From the NCBI RefSeq assembly GCF_000215745.1, contig NC_015663.1, positions 62,001 to 126,000 of the forward strand: 64,000 nucleotides of DNA. Direction: 5' to 3'. The DNA is from Klebsiella aerogenes KCTC 2190. GTDB lineage: Bacteria > Pseudomonadota > Gammaproteobacteria > Enterobacterales > Enterobacteriaceae. The position numbers and the translations under genes were made by a program. This document shows, one piece after another, positions 33,648-44,273 of the stretch. The first letter of the stretch is position 1; every line of letters begins with the position of its first letter. The notes under the pieces are model-generated. The model saw only the letters and a program-made list of their open reading frames with translations. It had not been told where the DNA came from and searched no databases.

Positions 33648-35618
33648 TTAGTGCGGCAGTGCGGAAGCGACACCAAGATAGTCTATGATCCCCTGCGCGG
33701 CATGCCGCCCTTCCGCCATCGCCGTCACCACCAAATCCGCGCCGCGTACCGCGTCGCCGCCGGCAAAGATCTTCTGATTACTGGTCTGGTAACGATAGCG
33801 GCTCTCCACGTTCGCCTTGATCCGCCCGCGACTGTCCAACTGTACCCCTGCGGCTTCCAGCCACGGCATCGAATGCGGGTGGAAACCAAACGCCATAATG
33901 ACCGCATCGGCAGGCATCACAAATTCGCTGCCGGGGATCGGCGACGGGCTGCGGCGACCCTGTGCGTCCGGTTCGCCAAGCTGGGTACGCAGAAAACGCA
34001 CGCCGCTGACCCGGCCGTCCTCGCCGAGCTCAAGGGTGATCGGCTGAACATTGAATTCAAAGTTCGCCCCTTCTTCGCGGGCGTTTTTGACCTCTTTTTT
34101 CGACCCCGGCATGTTAGCTTCATCCCGACGATAGGCGCAGGTGACCCGTTGCGCGCCGTGGCGCAGCGCGGTACGCACGCAGTCCATCGCCGTATCGCCG
34201 CCCCCCAGCACGACAACATTCAGCCCGGCGGTATCGATATAAGGTTCATCGGCCAGCGCTTCCAGCCCCATCACTTGTTTAGTGTTGGCGATAAGGAACG
34301 GCAGCGCTTCATACACGCCCGGCGCCTCCTCATTGGGCAGATCGGCTTTCATCGAGCGATAGGTACCGGCGCCGACGAAAACCGCGTCATAGTCTGCAAG
34401 CAGTTGAGCGAGTTCGATGTCTTTGCCCACCTCGCAGTTCAGTTCAAAGCGGATGCCCATTTGGCTGAAAATCTCGCGCCGACGGGCCAGCAATGATTTA
34501 TCCAGCTTGAAAGGCGGAATACCGAAAGTCAGCAAGCCGCCGATTTCCGGGTGGCGATCGAACACCACCGGCGCCACGCCGCTACGCGCCAGAAGGTCGG
34601 CGCAGGCCAGGCCCGCAGGCCCGGCGCCGATGATGGCAACCTTCTTGCCGCTGGCTTTTACCGCCGAAAGGTTCGGGCGCCAGCCGTCGGCCAGCGCCTG
34701 GTCGGAGATATAGCGTTCGATGTTGCCGATAGTCACCGAGCCGCTCTCGTCGCGCAGCGTGCAGGCGCCTTCGCACAGGCGATCCTGCGGGCAGACGCGG
34801 CCGGTTATTTCCGGCAGACAGTTGGTTTGATGGGAAAGCTCAACGGCGCTGGCGATGTCGCCGGCTTTTACCCGCTCGATCCACTGCGGAATATGGTTAT
34901 GCAGCGGACAGGCCCACTCGCAGATGCTGCGATCGCCGCATTTCAGACAGCGTTGCGTTTCCCGCCGCGCCTGTTCGGCGCTGAAGGGCAAATAGATTTC
35001 GCCAAAGTGCTGTTTACGCGCATTAGCCGCCAGTTTATCCGCCTCGCCGCGCGCGGGCGTGGCCGCCATCTGGCTGGCCTTATCGCCAAAGGTTGACGCT
35101 AAAGCGGTCAAAGTACGATGTTGCCACGACGCCGCATCCGCACGCGCTGCCCGCAGGCGCCGCGTTTTCGCCATCTCGCTTAGCGTGGAATCGGTCGCCA
35201 GCTGTAATGCCTGCGCCGGACAATTCTGCACGCAGGCCGGCCCGGCTTGGCGCTCATGGCATAAGTCGCACTTGTGCGCCGTTGCCCTGCCGTCTGGCGT
35301 GACGACGATTTGCATCACGCCAAAGGGGCAAGCCACCACGCAGGATTTACAGCCAATACATTTTTCTCCATGCACCAATACGCTGTCATCCTGCTGGCTA
35401 ATGGCGCCATTAGGGCAGCTACGCACGCAGGGCGCGCCTTCACAGTGACGACAGGTTACCGCGTTACGCTGTTTCTGGTTTTTAATAACGGTAATACGCG
35501 GCAAAAAGCGCTGTGGGGTCAAGACATGTTGTTCGCCATTATGCGCCATCACGCAGGCCACTTCGCAGCCCCTGCATCCGATGCATTTGCGACTATCGCT
35601 CATAATAAAGTGGTTCAT
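33648..35618 (-). CDS. aegA: Oxidoreductase AegA (ferredoxin domain plus GltD-like domain)
   Basis: A 656-residue fusion. Residues 1-180 hold several 4Fe-4S ferredoxin motifs (CIGCRGCEVAC, CRHCEGAPC, CIGCKSC). A cysteine-rich adrenodoxin-type region (CLKCGDRSICEWACPL) follows, then the glutamate-synthase small-subunit-like FAD/NADPH domain with GAGPAGLACADLLAR near residue 335 and GGGDTAMDCVR. In E. coli AegA has been linked to anaerobic urate breakdown. E. coli narQ, which normally follows upstream, is missing here. Confidence 0.94.
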   Translation of the reverse strand: MNHFIMSDSRKCIGCRGCEVACVMAHNGEQHVLTPQRFLPRITVIKNQKQRNAVTCRHCEGAPCVRSCPNGAISQQDDSVLVHGEKCIGCKSCVVACPFGVMQIVVTPDGRATAHKCDLCHERQAGPACVQNCPAQALQLATDSTLSEMAKTRRLRAARADAASWQHRTLTALASTFGDKASQMAATPARGEADKLAANARKQHFGEIYLPFSAEQARRETQRCLKCGDRSICEWACPLHNHIPQWIERVKAGDIASAVELSHQTNCLPEITGRVCPQDRLCEGACTLRDESGSVTIGNIERYISDQALADGWRPNLSAVKASGKKVAIIGAGPAGLACADLLARSGVAPVVFDRHPEIGGLLTFGIPPFKLDKSLLARRREIFSQMGIRFELNCEVGKDIELAQLLADYDAVFVGAGTYRSMKADLPNEEAPGVYEALPFLIANTKQVMGLEALADEPYIDTAGLNVVVLGGGDTAMDCVRTALRHGAQRVTCAYRRDEANMPGSKKEVKNAREEGANFEFNVQPITLELGEDGRVSGVRFLRTQLGEPDAQGRRSPSPIPGSEFVMPADAVIMAFGFHPHSMPWLEAAGVQLDSRGRIKANVESRYRYQTSNQKIFAGGDAVRGADLVVTAMAEGRHAAQGIIDYLGVASALPH

Positions 35619-36001
35619 ACATCCTTCCGGCTTATCGCTAATAACCCCTCATTTAGTATGACTGTTTATTACCTGACATCATGACCGTGGGACAATGGTC
35701 ATTTGCCCAGAAATCGGCTTTTCTCGCCAGAATCCGGTTTAGATCAAAAATATTGACCTGAATGAAATTTTGTTTCATTTAGCTGAGCAATAATAGGCGG
35801 CTTTGACGGAATGACAGAAAAGACGTGATAAGCGCATATAAATTCAGAGAGGAGCGGCAGAGGTTTCTTTACGCTCTCATAAAAGACACATGATAAATTA
35901 CACTATCTCCTTAATTTCTCCACGATTGCCTGCGGGGTTAACTATAAAGTGTCACAAGCTGCGCAATAACAAAAAATGTATACAATGAGGTCCTGATTCC
36001 G
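35619..36001. other. Intergenic region aegA-acrD (no narQ)
   Basis: 383 bp without a gene; in E. coli narQ occupies this place, and no remnant of it is visible. It holds two dyads: ATGACC (35681-35686) / GGTCAT (35697-35702), and AATGAAA (35761-35767) / TTTCATT (35773-35779). A BaeR-like box (35913-35930) and the acrD promoter zone with a TATACAAT string at 35979-35986 follow. The left part should contain the aegA promoter. Confidence 0.6.
35913..35930 (+). promoter_or_regulatory. BaeR-like box upstream of acrD
   Basis: AATTTCTCCACGATTGCC matches 14 of 18 positions of the E. coli BaeR box known from acrD, mdtA and spy (TTTTTCTCCATDATTGGC). It lies 72 bp before the acrD start, consistent with activation of acrD by the BaeSR envelope-stress system. 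Confidence 0.72.
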
Positions 36002-39000
36002 ATGGCGAATTTCTTTATCGATCGCCCCATCTTTGCCTGGGTTTTGGCTATTCTGTTGGTCCTGACCGGCACGTTGGCAATTTTGTCGCTCCCCGTAGAA
36101 CAATATCCGGATTTGGCGCCGCCTAACGTCCGGGTGACGGCCAATTATCCCGGCGCCTCCGCGCAGACGCTAGAGAATACCGTGACCCAAGTTATCGAAC
36201 AGAATATGACCGGCCTTGATAACCTCATGTACATGTCATCGCAGAGTAGCGCCACCGGTCAGGCAACGGTTACCCTGAGCTTTACCGCCGGTACCGACCC
36301 GGATGAAGCCGTGCAGCAGGTACAAAACCAGCTGCAATCGGCGATGCGTAAACTGCCGCAGGCGGTACAGAATCAGGGGGTCACGGTGCGCAAAACCGGC
36401 GACACCAACATTCTCACTCTTGCGTTTGTCTCTACCGACGGCAGCATGGATAAGCAGGATATTGCCGACTACGTCGCCAGTAACGTGCAGGATCCTCTAA
36501 GCCGCGTCAACGGCGTCGGCGATATCGACGCCTACGGTTCGCAGTACTCGATGCGCATCTGGCTCGATCCGGCGAAACTCAACAGCTATCAGATGACGGC
36601 GAAAGATGTGACTGACGCCATCGAATCGCAGAACGCGCAGATTGCCGTCGGCCAGTTGGGCGGTACCCCGTCGGTGGATAAACAGGCGCTGAACGCCACC
36701 ATCAACTCACAATCGCTGCTACAAACGCCACAGCAGTTCCGCGATATTACCCTGCGCGTGAATCAGGATGGTTCGGAAGTCACGCTGGGCGATGTCGCCA
36801 GCGTCGAAATGGGCGCTGAAAAATATGATTATCTGAGCCGCTATAATCGTCAGGCCGCTTCGGGACTGGGAATTAAGCTCGCCTCCGGCGCCAACGAAAT
36901 GGCCACCGCCGAGCGCGTTATCGCCCGTCTTGATGAACTGTCGCAATATTTCCCGCACGGACTGCAGTATAAAGTCGCCTACGAGACCACCTCTTTTGTA
37001 AAAGCCTCGATTACCGATGTGGTGAAAACGCTGCTGGAGGCGATTCTGCTGGTGTTCCTGGTCATGTATTTGTTCTTGCAGAACTTCCGCGCGACCCTGA
37101 TCCCGACCATCGCCGTGCCGGTGGTATTGATGGGCACCTTCGCGGTGCTTTACGCCTGCGGTTACAGTATTAACACCCTGACGATGTTCGCGACGGTGCT
37201 GGCTATCGGCCTGCTGGTCGATGACGCCATCGTCGTGGTCGAAAACGTCGAGCGCATTATGAGCGAAGAAGGTCTTTCGCCGCGCGAAGCGACGCGAAAA
37301 TCGATGAAGCAGATCCAGGGGGCGCTGGTCGGTATCGCCATGGTCCTTTCGGCGGTATTCGTCCCTATGGCCTTCTTCGGCGGCACCACCGGCGCCATTT
37401 ACCGCCAGTTCTCCATTACCATCGTTTCAGCAATGGTGCTGTCGGTGCTGGTAGCGATGATCCTCACCCCGGCGCTGTGCGCCACGCTGTTAAAACCGAT
37501 TCACAAAGGCGAAGTACATGGTCAAAAAGGGTTCTTTGGCTGGTTTAACCGCGCCTTCAACCGCAGCGCCAGCCGCTATGAAACTTTCGTAGGCAAAATT
37601 CTCCACCGCTCGCTGCGCTGGATTTTGATTTACGTCCTGCTGCTCGGCGGCATGGTGCTGCTGTTCCTGCATCTGCCGACTTCGTTCCTGCCGCTGGAAG
37701 ACCGCGGTATGTTCACCACCTCGATACAGCTTCCGAGCGGTTCCACCCAACAGCAGACGCTGAAAGTGGTGCAGAAAGCGGAGGATTATTTCCTTAATAA
37801 CGAGAAGAGTAACGTCGAGTCGGTATTTGCTACCGTCGGCTCCGGCCCCGGCGGCAACGGCCAGAACGTCGCTCGTATGTTTGTCCGCCTGAAAGACTGG
37901 GACCAGCGCGACCCAAAAACCGGCTCCTCGTTCGCTATCATTGAGCGTGCGACCAAAGCCTTCAATAAAATTAAAGAAGCGCGCGTGTTTGCCAGCAGCC
38001 CACCGGCCATCAGCGGCCTTGGCAGCTCCGCGGGCTTCGATATGGAGCTCGAAGACCACGCCGGTAACGGTCACGAGGCACTGATGTCAGCACGCGACAA
38101 GCTGCTGGAGCTGGCGGCGAACAACGACCAGCTCACCCGCGTGCGCCACAACGGTCTGGACGACAGCCCGCAGCTACAGGTTGATATCGACCAGCGTAAA
38201 GCCCAGGCGCTGGGGGTCTCTATTGATGATATTAACGATACGCTGCAGACCGCCTGGGGTTCGAGCTACGTAAACGACTTTATGGATCGCGGACGCGTGA
38301 AGAAGGTCTACGTCCAGGCAGCGGCGAAATATCGCATGCTGCCTGACGATATCAATTTGTGGTATGTGCGTAACAGTAGCGGCACCATGGTACCGTTCTC
38401 CGCCTTCGCCACCTCGCGTTGGGAAACGGGGTCACCGCGCCTCGAACGTTACAATGGCTACTCAGCGGTCGAGATCGTCGGTGAGGCCGCGCCAGGCGTC
38501 AGTACCGGTACCGCCATGACCATCATGGAAGAGTTAGCCAAACAGCTACCGAACGGTTTCGGCCTTGAATGGACGGCGATGTCCTATCAGGAGCGTTTGT
38601 CTGGCGCTCAGGCGCCTGCCCTGTACGCCATTTCTCTGCTGGTGGTGTTCCTGTGTCTGGCGGCGCTATATGAAAGCTGGTCGGTACCATTCTCGGTGAT
38701 GCTGGTGGTGCCGCTGGGGGTTATCGGCGCGCTGCTGGCGACCTGGATGCGCGGCCTGGAAAACGACGTCTACTTCCAGGTTGGTCTGTTGACGGTCATC
38801 GGCCTGTCGGCAAAGAACGCCATCCTGATTGTTGAGTTCGCCAACGAACTGAACCAGAAAGGCGAAGATCTGCTGATCGCCACGCTATCGGCCTGCCGCC
38901 AGCGTCTACGCCCGATACTGATGACCTCGCTGGCGTTTATCTTCGGCGTGCTGCCAATGGCCACCAGTACCGGCGCGGGTTCCGGCAGTCAGCATGCGGT

Positions 39001-39115
39001 CGGTACCGGCGTCATGGGCGGGATGCTCTCCGCCACCGTGCTGGCCATCTTCTTTGTGCCGCTGTTCTTCGTGTTGGTGCGCCGCCGCTTCCCGCTGAAA
39101 GAGAGGCCGGAATAA
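36002..39115 (+). CDS. acrD: Aminoglycoside/multidrug RND efflux pump AcrD
   Basis: A 1037-residue inner-membrane RND transporter, the same length as E. coli AcrD. It has twelve TM segments, two large periplasmic loops, and the proton-relay motif [16 protein letters not shown] with Asp407/Asp408-type residues. It should work with a periplasmic adaptor (AcrA) and TolC; no adaptor gene is adjacent, which is typical of acrD. It exports aminoglycosides, bile salts and other amphiphiles in E. coli. Confidence 0.97.
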   Translation: MANFFIDRPIFAWVLAILLVLTGTLAILSLPVEQYPDLAPPNVRVTANYPGASAQTLENTVTQVIEQNMTGLDNLMYMSSQSSATGQATVTLSFTAGTDPDEAVQQVQNQLQSAMRKLPQAVQNQGVTVRKTGDTNILTLAFVSTDGSMDKQDIADYVASNVQDPLSRVNGVGDIDAYGSQYSMRIWLDPAKLNSYQMTAKDVTDAIESQNAQIAVGQLGGTPSVDKQALNATINSQSLLQTPQQFRDITLRVNQDGSEVTLGDVASVEMGAEKYDYLSRYNRQAASGLGIKLASGANEMATAERVIARLDELSQYFPHGLQYKVAYETTSFVKASITDVVKTLLEAILLVFLVMYLFLQNFRATLIPTIAVPVVLMGTFAVLYACGYSINTLTMFATVLAIGLLVDDAIVVVENVERIMSEEGLSPREATRKSMKQIQGALVGIAMVLSAVFVPMAFFGGTTGAIYRQFSITIVSAMVLSVLVAMILTPALCATLLKPIHKGEVHGQKGFFGWFNRAFNRSASRYETFVGKILHRSLRWILIYVLLLGGMVLLFLHLPTSFLPLEDRGMFTTSIQLPSGSTQQQTLKVVQKAEDYFLNNEKSNVESVFATVGSGPGGNGQNVARMFVRLKDWDQRDPKTGSSFAIIERATKAFNKIKEARVFASSPPAISGLGSSAGFDMELEDHAGNGHEALMSARDKLLELAANNDQLTRVRHNGLDDSPQLQVDIDQRKAQALGVSIDDINDTLQTAWGSSYVNDFMDRGRVKKVYVQAAAKYRMLPDDINLWYVRNSSGTMVPFSAFATSRWETGSPRLERYNGYSAVEIVGEAAPGVSTGTAMTIMEELAKQLPNGFGLEWTAMSYQERLSGAQAPALYAISLLVVFLCLAALYESWSVPFSVMLVVPLGVIGALLATWMRGLENDVYFQVGLLTVIGLSAKNAILIVEFANELNQKGEDLLIATLSACRQRLRPILMTSLAFIFGVLPMATSTGAGSGSQHAVGTGVMGGMLSATVLAIFFVPLFFVLVRRRFPLKERPE

Positions 39116-39130
39116 ACCTTCAAATAACAG

Positions 39131-39158
39131 AAAAGGCGACTGTCATAGTCGCCTTTTT
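39131..39158 (+). terminator. acrD terminator
   Basis: AAAGGCGAC / GTCGCCTTT stem with a TGTCATA loop and a terminal T5, 15 bp after the acrD stop. Confidence 0.9.
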
Positions 39159-39199
39159 CATGGGTCAAACATTGTCTTCAGTACCGACAAAGCCAGATT

Positions 39200-39259
39200 T
39201 TATTTACGCAGCATGTCTTCAATAAAATCTTTCCAGTTCCCCAGTTCATGTTCAATCAT
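39200..39259 (-). CDS. ypfM: 19-residue small protein YpfM
   Basis: A 60-bp frame encodes MIEHELGNWKDFIEDMLRK, nearly identical to the E. coli small protein YpfM, in the same place downstream of acrD. AGAGG lies 5 nt before the ATG. It is amphipathic and acidic, with no TM helix. Function unknown. It is below usual gene-finder limits. Confidence 0.9.
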   Translation of the reverse strand: MIEHELGNWKDFIEDMLRK

Positions 39260-39614
39260 AATAGCCTCTCTTATTATTATGGCGATTTTAGGTAATTTCC
39301 CCGCTCAGGAGAAGTTCGTCCGATCTATCGCTCTAATCGCTTTTCTTGTCGCCGCAAGCCTTGAATACTCTGGCTTGCCGCTACCATAAGCCGGTTCATG
39401 TAAATTTAATGTGACATAGAGCAACATTAAGCAACATTTTGTTAATATCAGAATTCCTGTAATTCATTATCTTAGTCTGCCGTGAAAAAGAACAAATTTT
39501 AATCAGACAAGACTGAAAAGTTATATTTATCCAGCCAATTCACGTATTATTTAACAAAACTTATATATTCGGAAAAGACTGAGAAACATATTCTTTTAAC
39601 GTGAAGGTTTAATT
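39260..39614. other. AT-rich intergenic region between ypfM and yffB
   Basis: 355 bp, clearly AT-rich in its right half, with no coding frame. It should hold the divergent promoters of ypfM and yffB. A tandem AGCAACATT repeat (39420-39438) and two AAGACTGA strings (near 39509 and 39575) are the only repeats. No RNA gene was recognised. Confidence 0.4.
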
Positions 39615-39971
39615 ATGTTGACCATGTACGGCATCAAAAACTGCGACACCATTAAAAAGGCCCGCCGCTGGCTGGAAGCCCATCAGATTGACTATCGCTT
39701 CCATGATTATCGTGTTGACGGACTGGACCGCGAATTGCTGAATACCTTTATTGCCGAATTAGGCTGGGAAGCGCTGCTTAACACCCGCGGCACCACCTGG
39801 CGCAAACTCGATGAATCGGTCCGCACTGGGATCGATAATGCCGATGCGGCGGCGGCATTGATGCTGGAAATGCCGGCAATTATCAAACGCCCATTGCTCT
39901 GCGCGCCCGGTCAGCCTATGCTGCTGGGCTTTAGCGAAGCAAACTACGAAAAATTTATTAACGAGGTGTAG
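39615..39971 (+). CDS. yffB: ArsC/Spx-family protein YffB
   Basis: A 118-residue thioredoxin-fold protein of the arsenate reductase/Spx family, with a single N-terminal active-site Cys in [13 protein letters not shown]. coli YffB has glutathione-related reductase-like features rather than proven arsenate reduction. It is 3 bp ahead of dapE and co-transcribed with it. Confidence 0.94.
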   Translation: MLTMYGIKNCDTIKKARRWLEAHQIDYRFHDYRVDGLDRELLNTFIAELGWEALLNTRGTTWRKLDESVRTGIDNADAAAALMLEMPAIIKRPLLCAPGQPMLLGFSEANYEKFINEV

Positions 39972-39974
39972 TCT

Positions 39975-41102
39975 ATGTCTTGCCCGGTCATTGAGCTGGC
40001 TCAGCAGCTTATTCGCCGCCCTTCCCTTAGCCCCAATGATGCGGGATGCCAGGCGTTAATGATTGAACGTCTGCGGGCGATCGGTTTTACCGTTGAAGCA
40101 ATGGACTTCGGCGATACGCAAAATTTCTGGGCCTGGCGTGGACAGGGTGAAACGCTGGCCTTTGCCGGCCATACCGATGTGGTGCCGGCCGGCGACGCCG
40201 ACCGCTGGATCAATCCGCCGTTTGAACCAACTATTCGCGATGGTATGCTGTTTGGCCGCGGCGCGGCGGATATGAAAGGGTCGTTGGCGGCGATGGTTGT
40301 CGCCGCCGAGCGCTTTGTCGCGCAGTATCCGAACCACAAAGGCCGTCTGGCGTTTCTCATCACCTCAGATGAAGAAGCCAGCGCCACCCATGGCACGGTA
40401 AAAGTGGTCGAAACGCTGATGGCGCGTAACGAGCGCCTTGATTACTGCCTGGTCGGCGAACCTTCAAGTACCGAAGTGGTTGGCGATGTCGTGAAAAATG
40501 GCCGTCGCGGTTCACTCACCTGTAACCTGACGATTCATGGAGTCCAGGGCCACGTCGCTTATCCGCACCTCGCCGATAACCCGGTACACCGCGCGGCGCC
40601 GATGCTGGCGGAGCTGGTGGCTATCGAATGGGATAAAGGCAATGAGTACTTCCCGCCGACCAGCATGCAAATCGCCAACGTGCAGTCCGGCACCGGCAGT
40701 AACAACGTCATCCCAGGCGATATGTTCGTTCAGTTCAACTTCCGTTTCAGCACCGAGCTGACCGACGAGATGATCAAGGCGCGCATCATCGCGCTGCTGG
40801 AGAAATATCAGCTGCGCTATACCGTCGAATGGTGGCTTTCCGGCCAGCCATTCCTGACCGGCCGCGGCAATCTTGTCGATGCGGTAGTGAACGCCATTGA
40901 GCACTATAATGAAGTAAAACCGCAGTTGCTAACCACCGGCGGTACCTCTGACGGACGCTTTATCGCCCGCATGGGCGCGCAGGTAGTTGAACTGGGTCCG
41001 GTGAATGCGACCATTCATAAAATTAATGAATGCGTCAATGCCGCCGACCTGCAGCTGCTGGCGCGGATGTATCAACGCATCATGGAACAACTGGTCGCCT
41101 GA
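39975..41102 (+). CDS. dapE: Succinyl-diaminopimelate desuccinylase
   Basis: A 375-residue di-zinc M20 hydrolase of lysine/diaminopimelate synthesis, converting N-succinyl-LL-DAP to LL-DAP and succinate. Zinc ligand His66 and Asp68 are in [12 protein letters not shown], the catalytic Glu pair is in [11 protein letters not shown], and the C-terminal His is in [13 protein letters not shown] precedes the ATG. It is flanked by yffB and ypfN in one transcription unit. Confidence 0.98.
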   Translation: MSCPVIELAQQLIRRPSLSPNDAGCQALMIERLRAIGFTVEAMDFGDTQNFWAWRGQGETLAFAGHTDVVPAGDADRWINPPFEPTIRDGMLFGRGAADMKGSLAAMVVAAERFVAQYPNHKGRLAFLITSDEEASATHGTVKVVETLMARNERLDYCLVGEPSSTEVVGDVVKNGRRGSLTCNLTIHGVQGHVAYPHLADNPVHRAAPMLAELVAIEWDKGNEYFPPTSMQIANVQSGTGSNNVIPGDMFVQFNFRFSTELTDEMIKARIIALLEKYQLRYTVEWWLSGQPFLTGRGNLVDAVVNAIEHYNEVKPQLLTTGGTSDGRFIARMGAQVVELGPVNATIHKINECVNAADLQLLARMYQRIMEQLVA

Positions 41103-41155
41103 CGACAATAACGATTACCCTGCAGCGCCGCTGCGGGGTAAAAAGAGGACACAGC

Positions 41156-41356
41156 ATGGAATGGCTTATCAATCACTGGTGGATTCTGGTGTTGGTATTT
41201 TTAGTCGGCGTGATGATCAACGTGATTAAAGATCTTAATCGCGTCGACCCGAAAAAATATCTCGATAACAAACCGGATCTGCCGCCGCATCGCGACTTCA
41301 ATAGCAAGTGGGATGACGATGACGACTGGCCGAACAAAGACCAGCCGAAGAAGTAA
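41156..41356 (+). CDS. ypfN: Small membrane protein YpfN
   Basis: A 66-residue protein with one N-terminal TM helix ([17 protein letters not shown], residues 8-24) followed by a charged tail rich in Asp/Trp (WDDDDDWP). It matches E. coli YpfN (UPF0370) in length. The ATG at 41156 follows AAGAGGA; longer frames from inside dapE are rejected. Function unknown. Confidence 0.93.
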   Translation: MEWLINHWWILVLVFLVGVMINVIKDLNRVDPKKYLDNKPDLPPHRDFNSKWDDDDDWPNKDQPKK

Positions 41357-41377
41357 ACCTGCGCTCCCCGTCATCGC

Positions 41378-41432
41378 GTAGGCTGGATGCATTCCCGGGT
41401 AGCGGCTGACGCCTTACCCGGGCTACCCATCC
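41378..41432. repeat. REP-like palindromic element
   Basis: CCCGGGT (41394-41400) and ACCCGGG (41416-41422) flank a GCGGCTGACGCCT loop, with the GTAGGCTGGATGC head typical of enterobacterial REP units. It sits between the convergent stops of ypfN and ypfH. Confidence 0.75.
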
Positions 41433-41457
41433 CAGCCAACGTTGTGCCGCGGGGCCA

Positions 41458-42156
41458 TTACAGCATTTCGATAATATCGTCATCTTTCGGCGTACCGCCG
41501 CTTAGCGCTTCATCAAAATAGTGCTTCGGTACGGTATAACGCAGACGGTCAAGGGCAAACTGCATGCTCCGGTCATCAATGGCATGTCCGAGATCTTCAA
41601 CGATATCCAGCGTGACATCTCCCCCCAGTTCCTGCAGCCGCTCCTGCGCGGAAACCGCCCACGCCAGATCGATCACCCGATCCTCGCCGCCGTGGATCAG
41701 ATGCACGGTGGTTTGCGTGGTCGCCGTTTGCGGCAACGACGCGTAACGGCCGTTAAAGGCAATCACACGCGACGCCAGCCCTGGCTCGGCTTTAATACTC
41801 TCAAGCGACATAATCGCCCCCTGCGAAAAACCGATCAGCGCCGTCGCCTGTGGGCCTAAACCGCTCTGTTTTTGCCAGTAGCGCACCGTTTCAATAAAGG
41901 TCGGCATAATGGCATCGATGCGTTGCTGACGATTCTCTTCCGTCACGCCTTGCACCGAAAACCACTGCCGCGCCGGCGCCGGGCCGCAGGGTTCTGCGCC
42001 ACCGATACTGACAATGAGCGCATTGGGAAATTGCGGCGCAAACCAGCTACCAATTTGCCCCATCGAAACCGGATTATCGCCAACGCCATGAAACAGCAGC
42101 AGCAACTGTTGCGCAGGTGTTGCCGGGCTCTGAACAATAAAGTGATCGTGTTTCAT
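41458..42156 (-). CDS. ypfH: Esterase YpfH
   Basis: A 232-residue alpha/beta hydrolase of the phospholipase/carboxylesterase family. The nucleophile Ser is in GFSQGA, the oxyanion/HG segment is LLFHGVGDNP, and the catalytic Asp/His are in GGEDRVID and DLGHAID. The ATG at 42156 follows AGGAG. E. coli YpfH hydrolyses short acyl esters; the natural substrate is unknown. Confidence 0.94.
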   Translation of the reverse strand: MKHDHFIVQSPATPAQQLLLLFHGVGDNPVSMGQIGSWFAPQFPNALIVSIGGAEPCGPAPARQWFSVQGVTEENRQQRIDAIMPTFIETVRYWQKQSGLGPQATALIGFSQGAIMSLESIKAEPGLASRVIAFNGRYASLPQTATTQTTVHLIHGGEDRVIDLAWAVSAQERLQELGGDVTLDIVEDLGHAIDDRSMQFALDRLRYTVPKHYFDEALSGGTPKDDDIIEML

Positions 42157-42263
42157 GGTTATCTCCTGATGTCTCAGATAAGCAGGAATCTGGCTCCTGA
42201 TTGATGCAAGGCAGTTTACGCCGCGCAGAGAATATGACCATGCCATTTAACTGAATGAGTTAG

Positions 42264-44270
42264 TTAAAAAAATTGCAGCTTCCTGACCCACTCGTCCAGC
42301 CGTTGCGCGCGGGCAGGATCGAGGCCTGACAGCGCCGCCGCCGCCTCTTCCCGCAGTCGCCCCAACAGCGCCTTGCGCCCGGATAAACCAAGGTTTGCGC
42401 ACAGCGCTGCCTCATCGTGCTGCGCTAATCGCGCTCGAAGCGCCACTAACGGCAGCGGCGTCACCTGCAGAAGCCGGTTCAGACTCCCAACCGCCGTCAG
42501 CAGTGGACGATGCGCAAAGGCAAAACCGGCAATCTCCAGCCAGTCCTCCTCAGTAAGCATAGCTGTTTCATCCGCCGTCACCGGAGCGCGTTCGTCACGC
42601 CACTGACTTAGCCAGCGTTCATCCCGCGCCAGCCGTTGATGTTCGCGCCAGGCCAGCTGCTGCCCCGCTGCACTGAGCGGATAAAGCGCCATCGCCGTAT
42701 AGCAACCGCTGCTCGCCTCGCGATGCGTGCCCATCCGCACCAGCAGAAAACCGCAGCGCTGCCAGAAGCGCCATAGTTCAGGGGTATAACCAAAGCTGAC
42801 GGAGAGATAGTCACAGCCGTGCGTCTGCTTGACGGCATGGGCGATTAAACGCTGCCCCAGCCCTTCGCGCTGACGCGCTGGATGTACGGCAATACGGCTG
42901 ACGCGCCTGCCGGTCAGCGTCGCCGCCAGCGGGCTGCCGCCATGCGCGGCCAATGACTGGGCCACAAGATTGCCGCGCGGGCGGCGATATCCAGCCCAGA
43001 CGGCACGGCTAAGTTCAGGTTCAAGCCCTCCCTCCTCCACCAGCCACACCGCGCCAGCGACGCCATCCCCGCAGCGAGCCACGGTAAAGTGCTGGCCCGG
43101 CGCATCCATCATCCTGCGCAAATCCAGCGGCGAAGTGCGGTAATGCGCGCCGGAAAGCAGTTGATAAGCCTCTGATGGGCGCGTGGGTTGTTCGCGCCAG
43201 GCATCCTGGCTTAACGTCTCCAGCTGCGGTTCCCCATGTGGCACATGGAGAAACGCCTCATCGTTAAATAATAATAACCGGTCGATAACCGACTCCAGCG
43301 GGCAACCCGGCGCCCAGCGAATCGGCGACGACAGGTTATACCGCCGTAGCGTTGGGAAACTGGCGCAAAATTTCAATAAGAAGCCGCGACCGGTACCCTC
43401 ATAGCCCTGAACCGTCGTCGTTAACAGCGTATGGGGAAACCGCGCCGTCAGCTGGCGTAGCGTCGGCGCGGGGATAGCGGCGGCCTCATCAACCACCAGC
43501 CAGTCGGCTTTCGCGTCGCTTGCCAGCAGGGCATCAGGCGCCATAAAGCGCATCTTCTCCCCCGCAAAAGCGGCGATGACCGCTGTCGCGTCGCGCGTCG
43601 GCGCGGTGACGATGGCGGAGCCGGCGAGCTGATGGATCAACATTCCCGCCAGCGCAGATTTACCGCGCCCGCGCCCGGCGGTGACGGCGGCAATTTCCGG
43701 GGGCGATGACAGTAGTGACGAAAGAATGGCGGCCTGTTCGGCCTGCGGGTAGCCATCGGCAGCATGCCAGTGCCTGCGCGGCGCGGCCTCCGGCAACCGT
43801 AAGCCGTCGCCCTGTCGCCACAGCGCGACCTCAGGATCCGCGCTAAAGAGTTGAAGACAACGATGGACAAAGTTAGGGGTGGCGATCGGTTCAGACGTCT
43901 CGCTCCAGCGCAGCGAATCCCCATCCGCCTGCTCAGGCCAGCGGGCAAAATCCGGCGCCAGGAGCACTAACCAACTGCCGGCGCGCAGCGTACCGCCGAG
44001 GGCAGCAAAAGCCGCCACGTCAAAACCGTGACGAGCATCGAAGAAGGCATGCAGGAACTCGCGCCCGAGCAGCGTTTTCAGCGCGCCCGGCGCCACGCAG
44101 GGTTCCTGCTGCGGCAACGCGCCGACCCACAGACTATCGCCGCCCAGCCGCTCTCGCAGCTCAACGGCCTGCGCCAGACACCAATGTTCGTCGCCGCTGA
44201 GCACCAGCAGGCGACGAATACCCTCGCGCGCCATCCGCGCGGTCAGGTCAAGCAGCGTTTCCATCGGCAA
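42264..44270 (-). CDS. tmcA: tRNA(Met) cytidine acetyltransferase TmcA
   Basis: A 668-residue RNA helicase/acetyltransferase that makes N4-acetylcytidine at the wobble base of elongator tRNA-Met. It has an N-terminal DUF1726 region, an ATPase domain with Walker A GRGRGKSALAG (near residue 200) and the DEAA-type Walker B VVDEAAAIP, then a GNAT domain (SRIAVHPARQREGLGQRL). The first start is TTG at 44270; an ATG two codons later is equally possible. Neither has a clear Shine-Dalgarno, suggesting coupling to ypfJ, which ends 3 bp upstream. Confidence 0.95.
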   Translation of the reverse strand: MPMETLLDLTARMAREGIRRLLVLSGDEHWCLAQAVELRERLGGDSLWVGALPQQEPCVAPGALKTLLGREFLHAFFDARHGFDVAAFAALGGTLRAGSWLVLLAPDFARWPEQADGDSLRWSETSEPIATPNFVHRCLQLFSADPEVALWRQGDGLRLPEAAPRRHWHAADGYPQAEQAAILSSLLSSPPEIAAVTAGRGRGKSALAGMLIHQLAGSAIVTAPTRDATAVIAAFAGEKMRFMAPDALLASDAKADWLVVDEAAAIPAPTLRQLTARFPHTLLTTTVQGYEGTGRGFLLKFCASFPTLRRYNLSSPIRWAPGCPLESVIDRLLLFNDEAFLHVPHGEPQLETLSQDAWREQPTRPSEAYQLLSGAHYRTSPLDLRRMMDAPGQHFTVARCGDGVAGAVWLVEEGGLEPELSRAVWAGYRRPRGNLVAQSLAAHGGSPLAATLTGRRVSRIAVHPARQREGLGQRLIAHAVKQTHGCDYLSVSFGYTPELWRFWQRCGFLLVRMGTHREASSGCYTAMALYPLSAAGQQLAWREHQRLARDERWLSQWRDERAPVTADETAMLTEEDWLEIAGFAFAHRPLLTAVGSLNRLLQVTPLPLVALRARLAQHDEAALCANLGLSGRKALLGRLREEAAAALSGLDPARAQRLDEWVRKLQFF

Positions 44271-44273
44271 ACG

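Noticed and set aside
33588..34496. 302-codon open frame antisense to aegA
   Set aside because: It is a shadow of a GC-rich gene with a strong Fe-S/FAD protein on the other strand; its translation is Arg/His-rich and has no domain or ribosome-binding site.
35619..36001. Possible remnant of narQ
   Set aside because: No fragment of a sensor kinase was found in any frame of the 383 bp.
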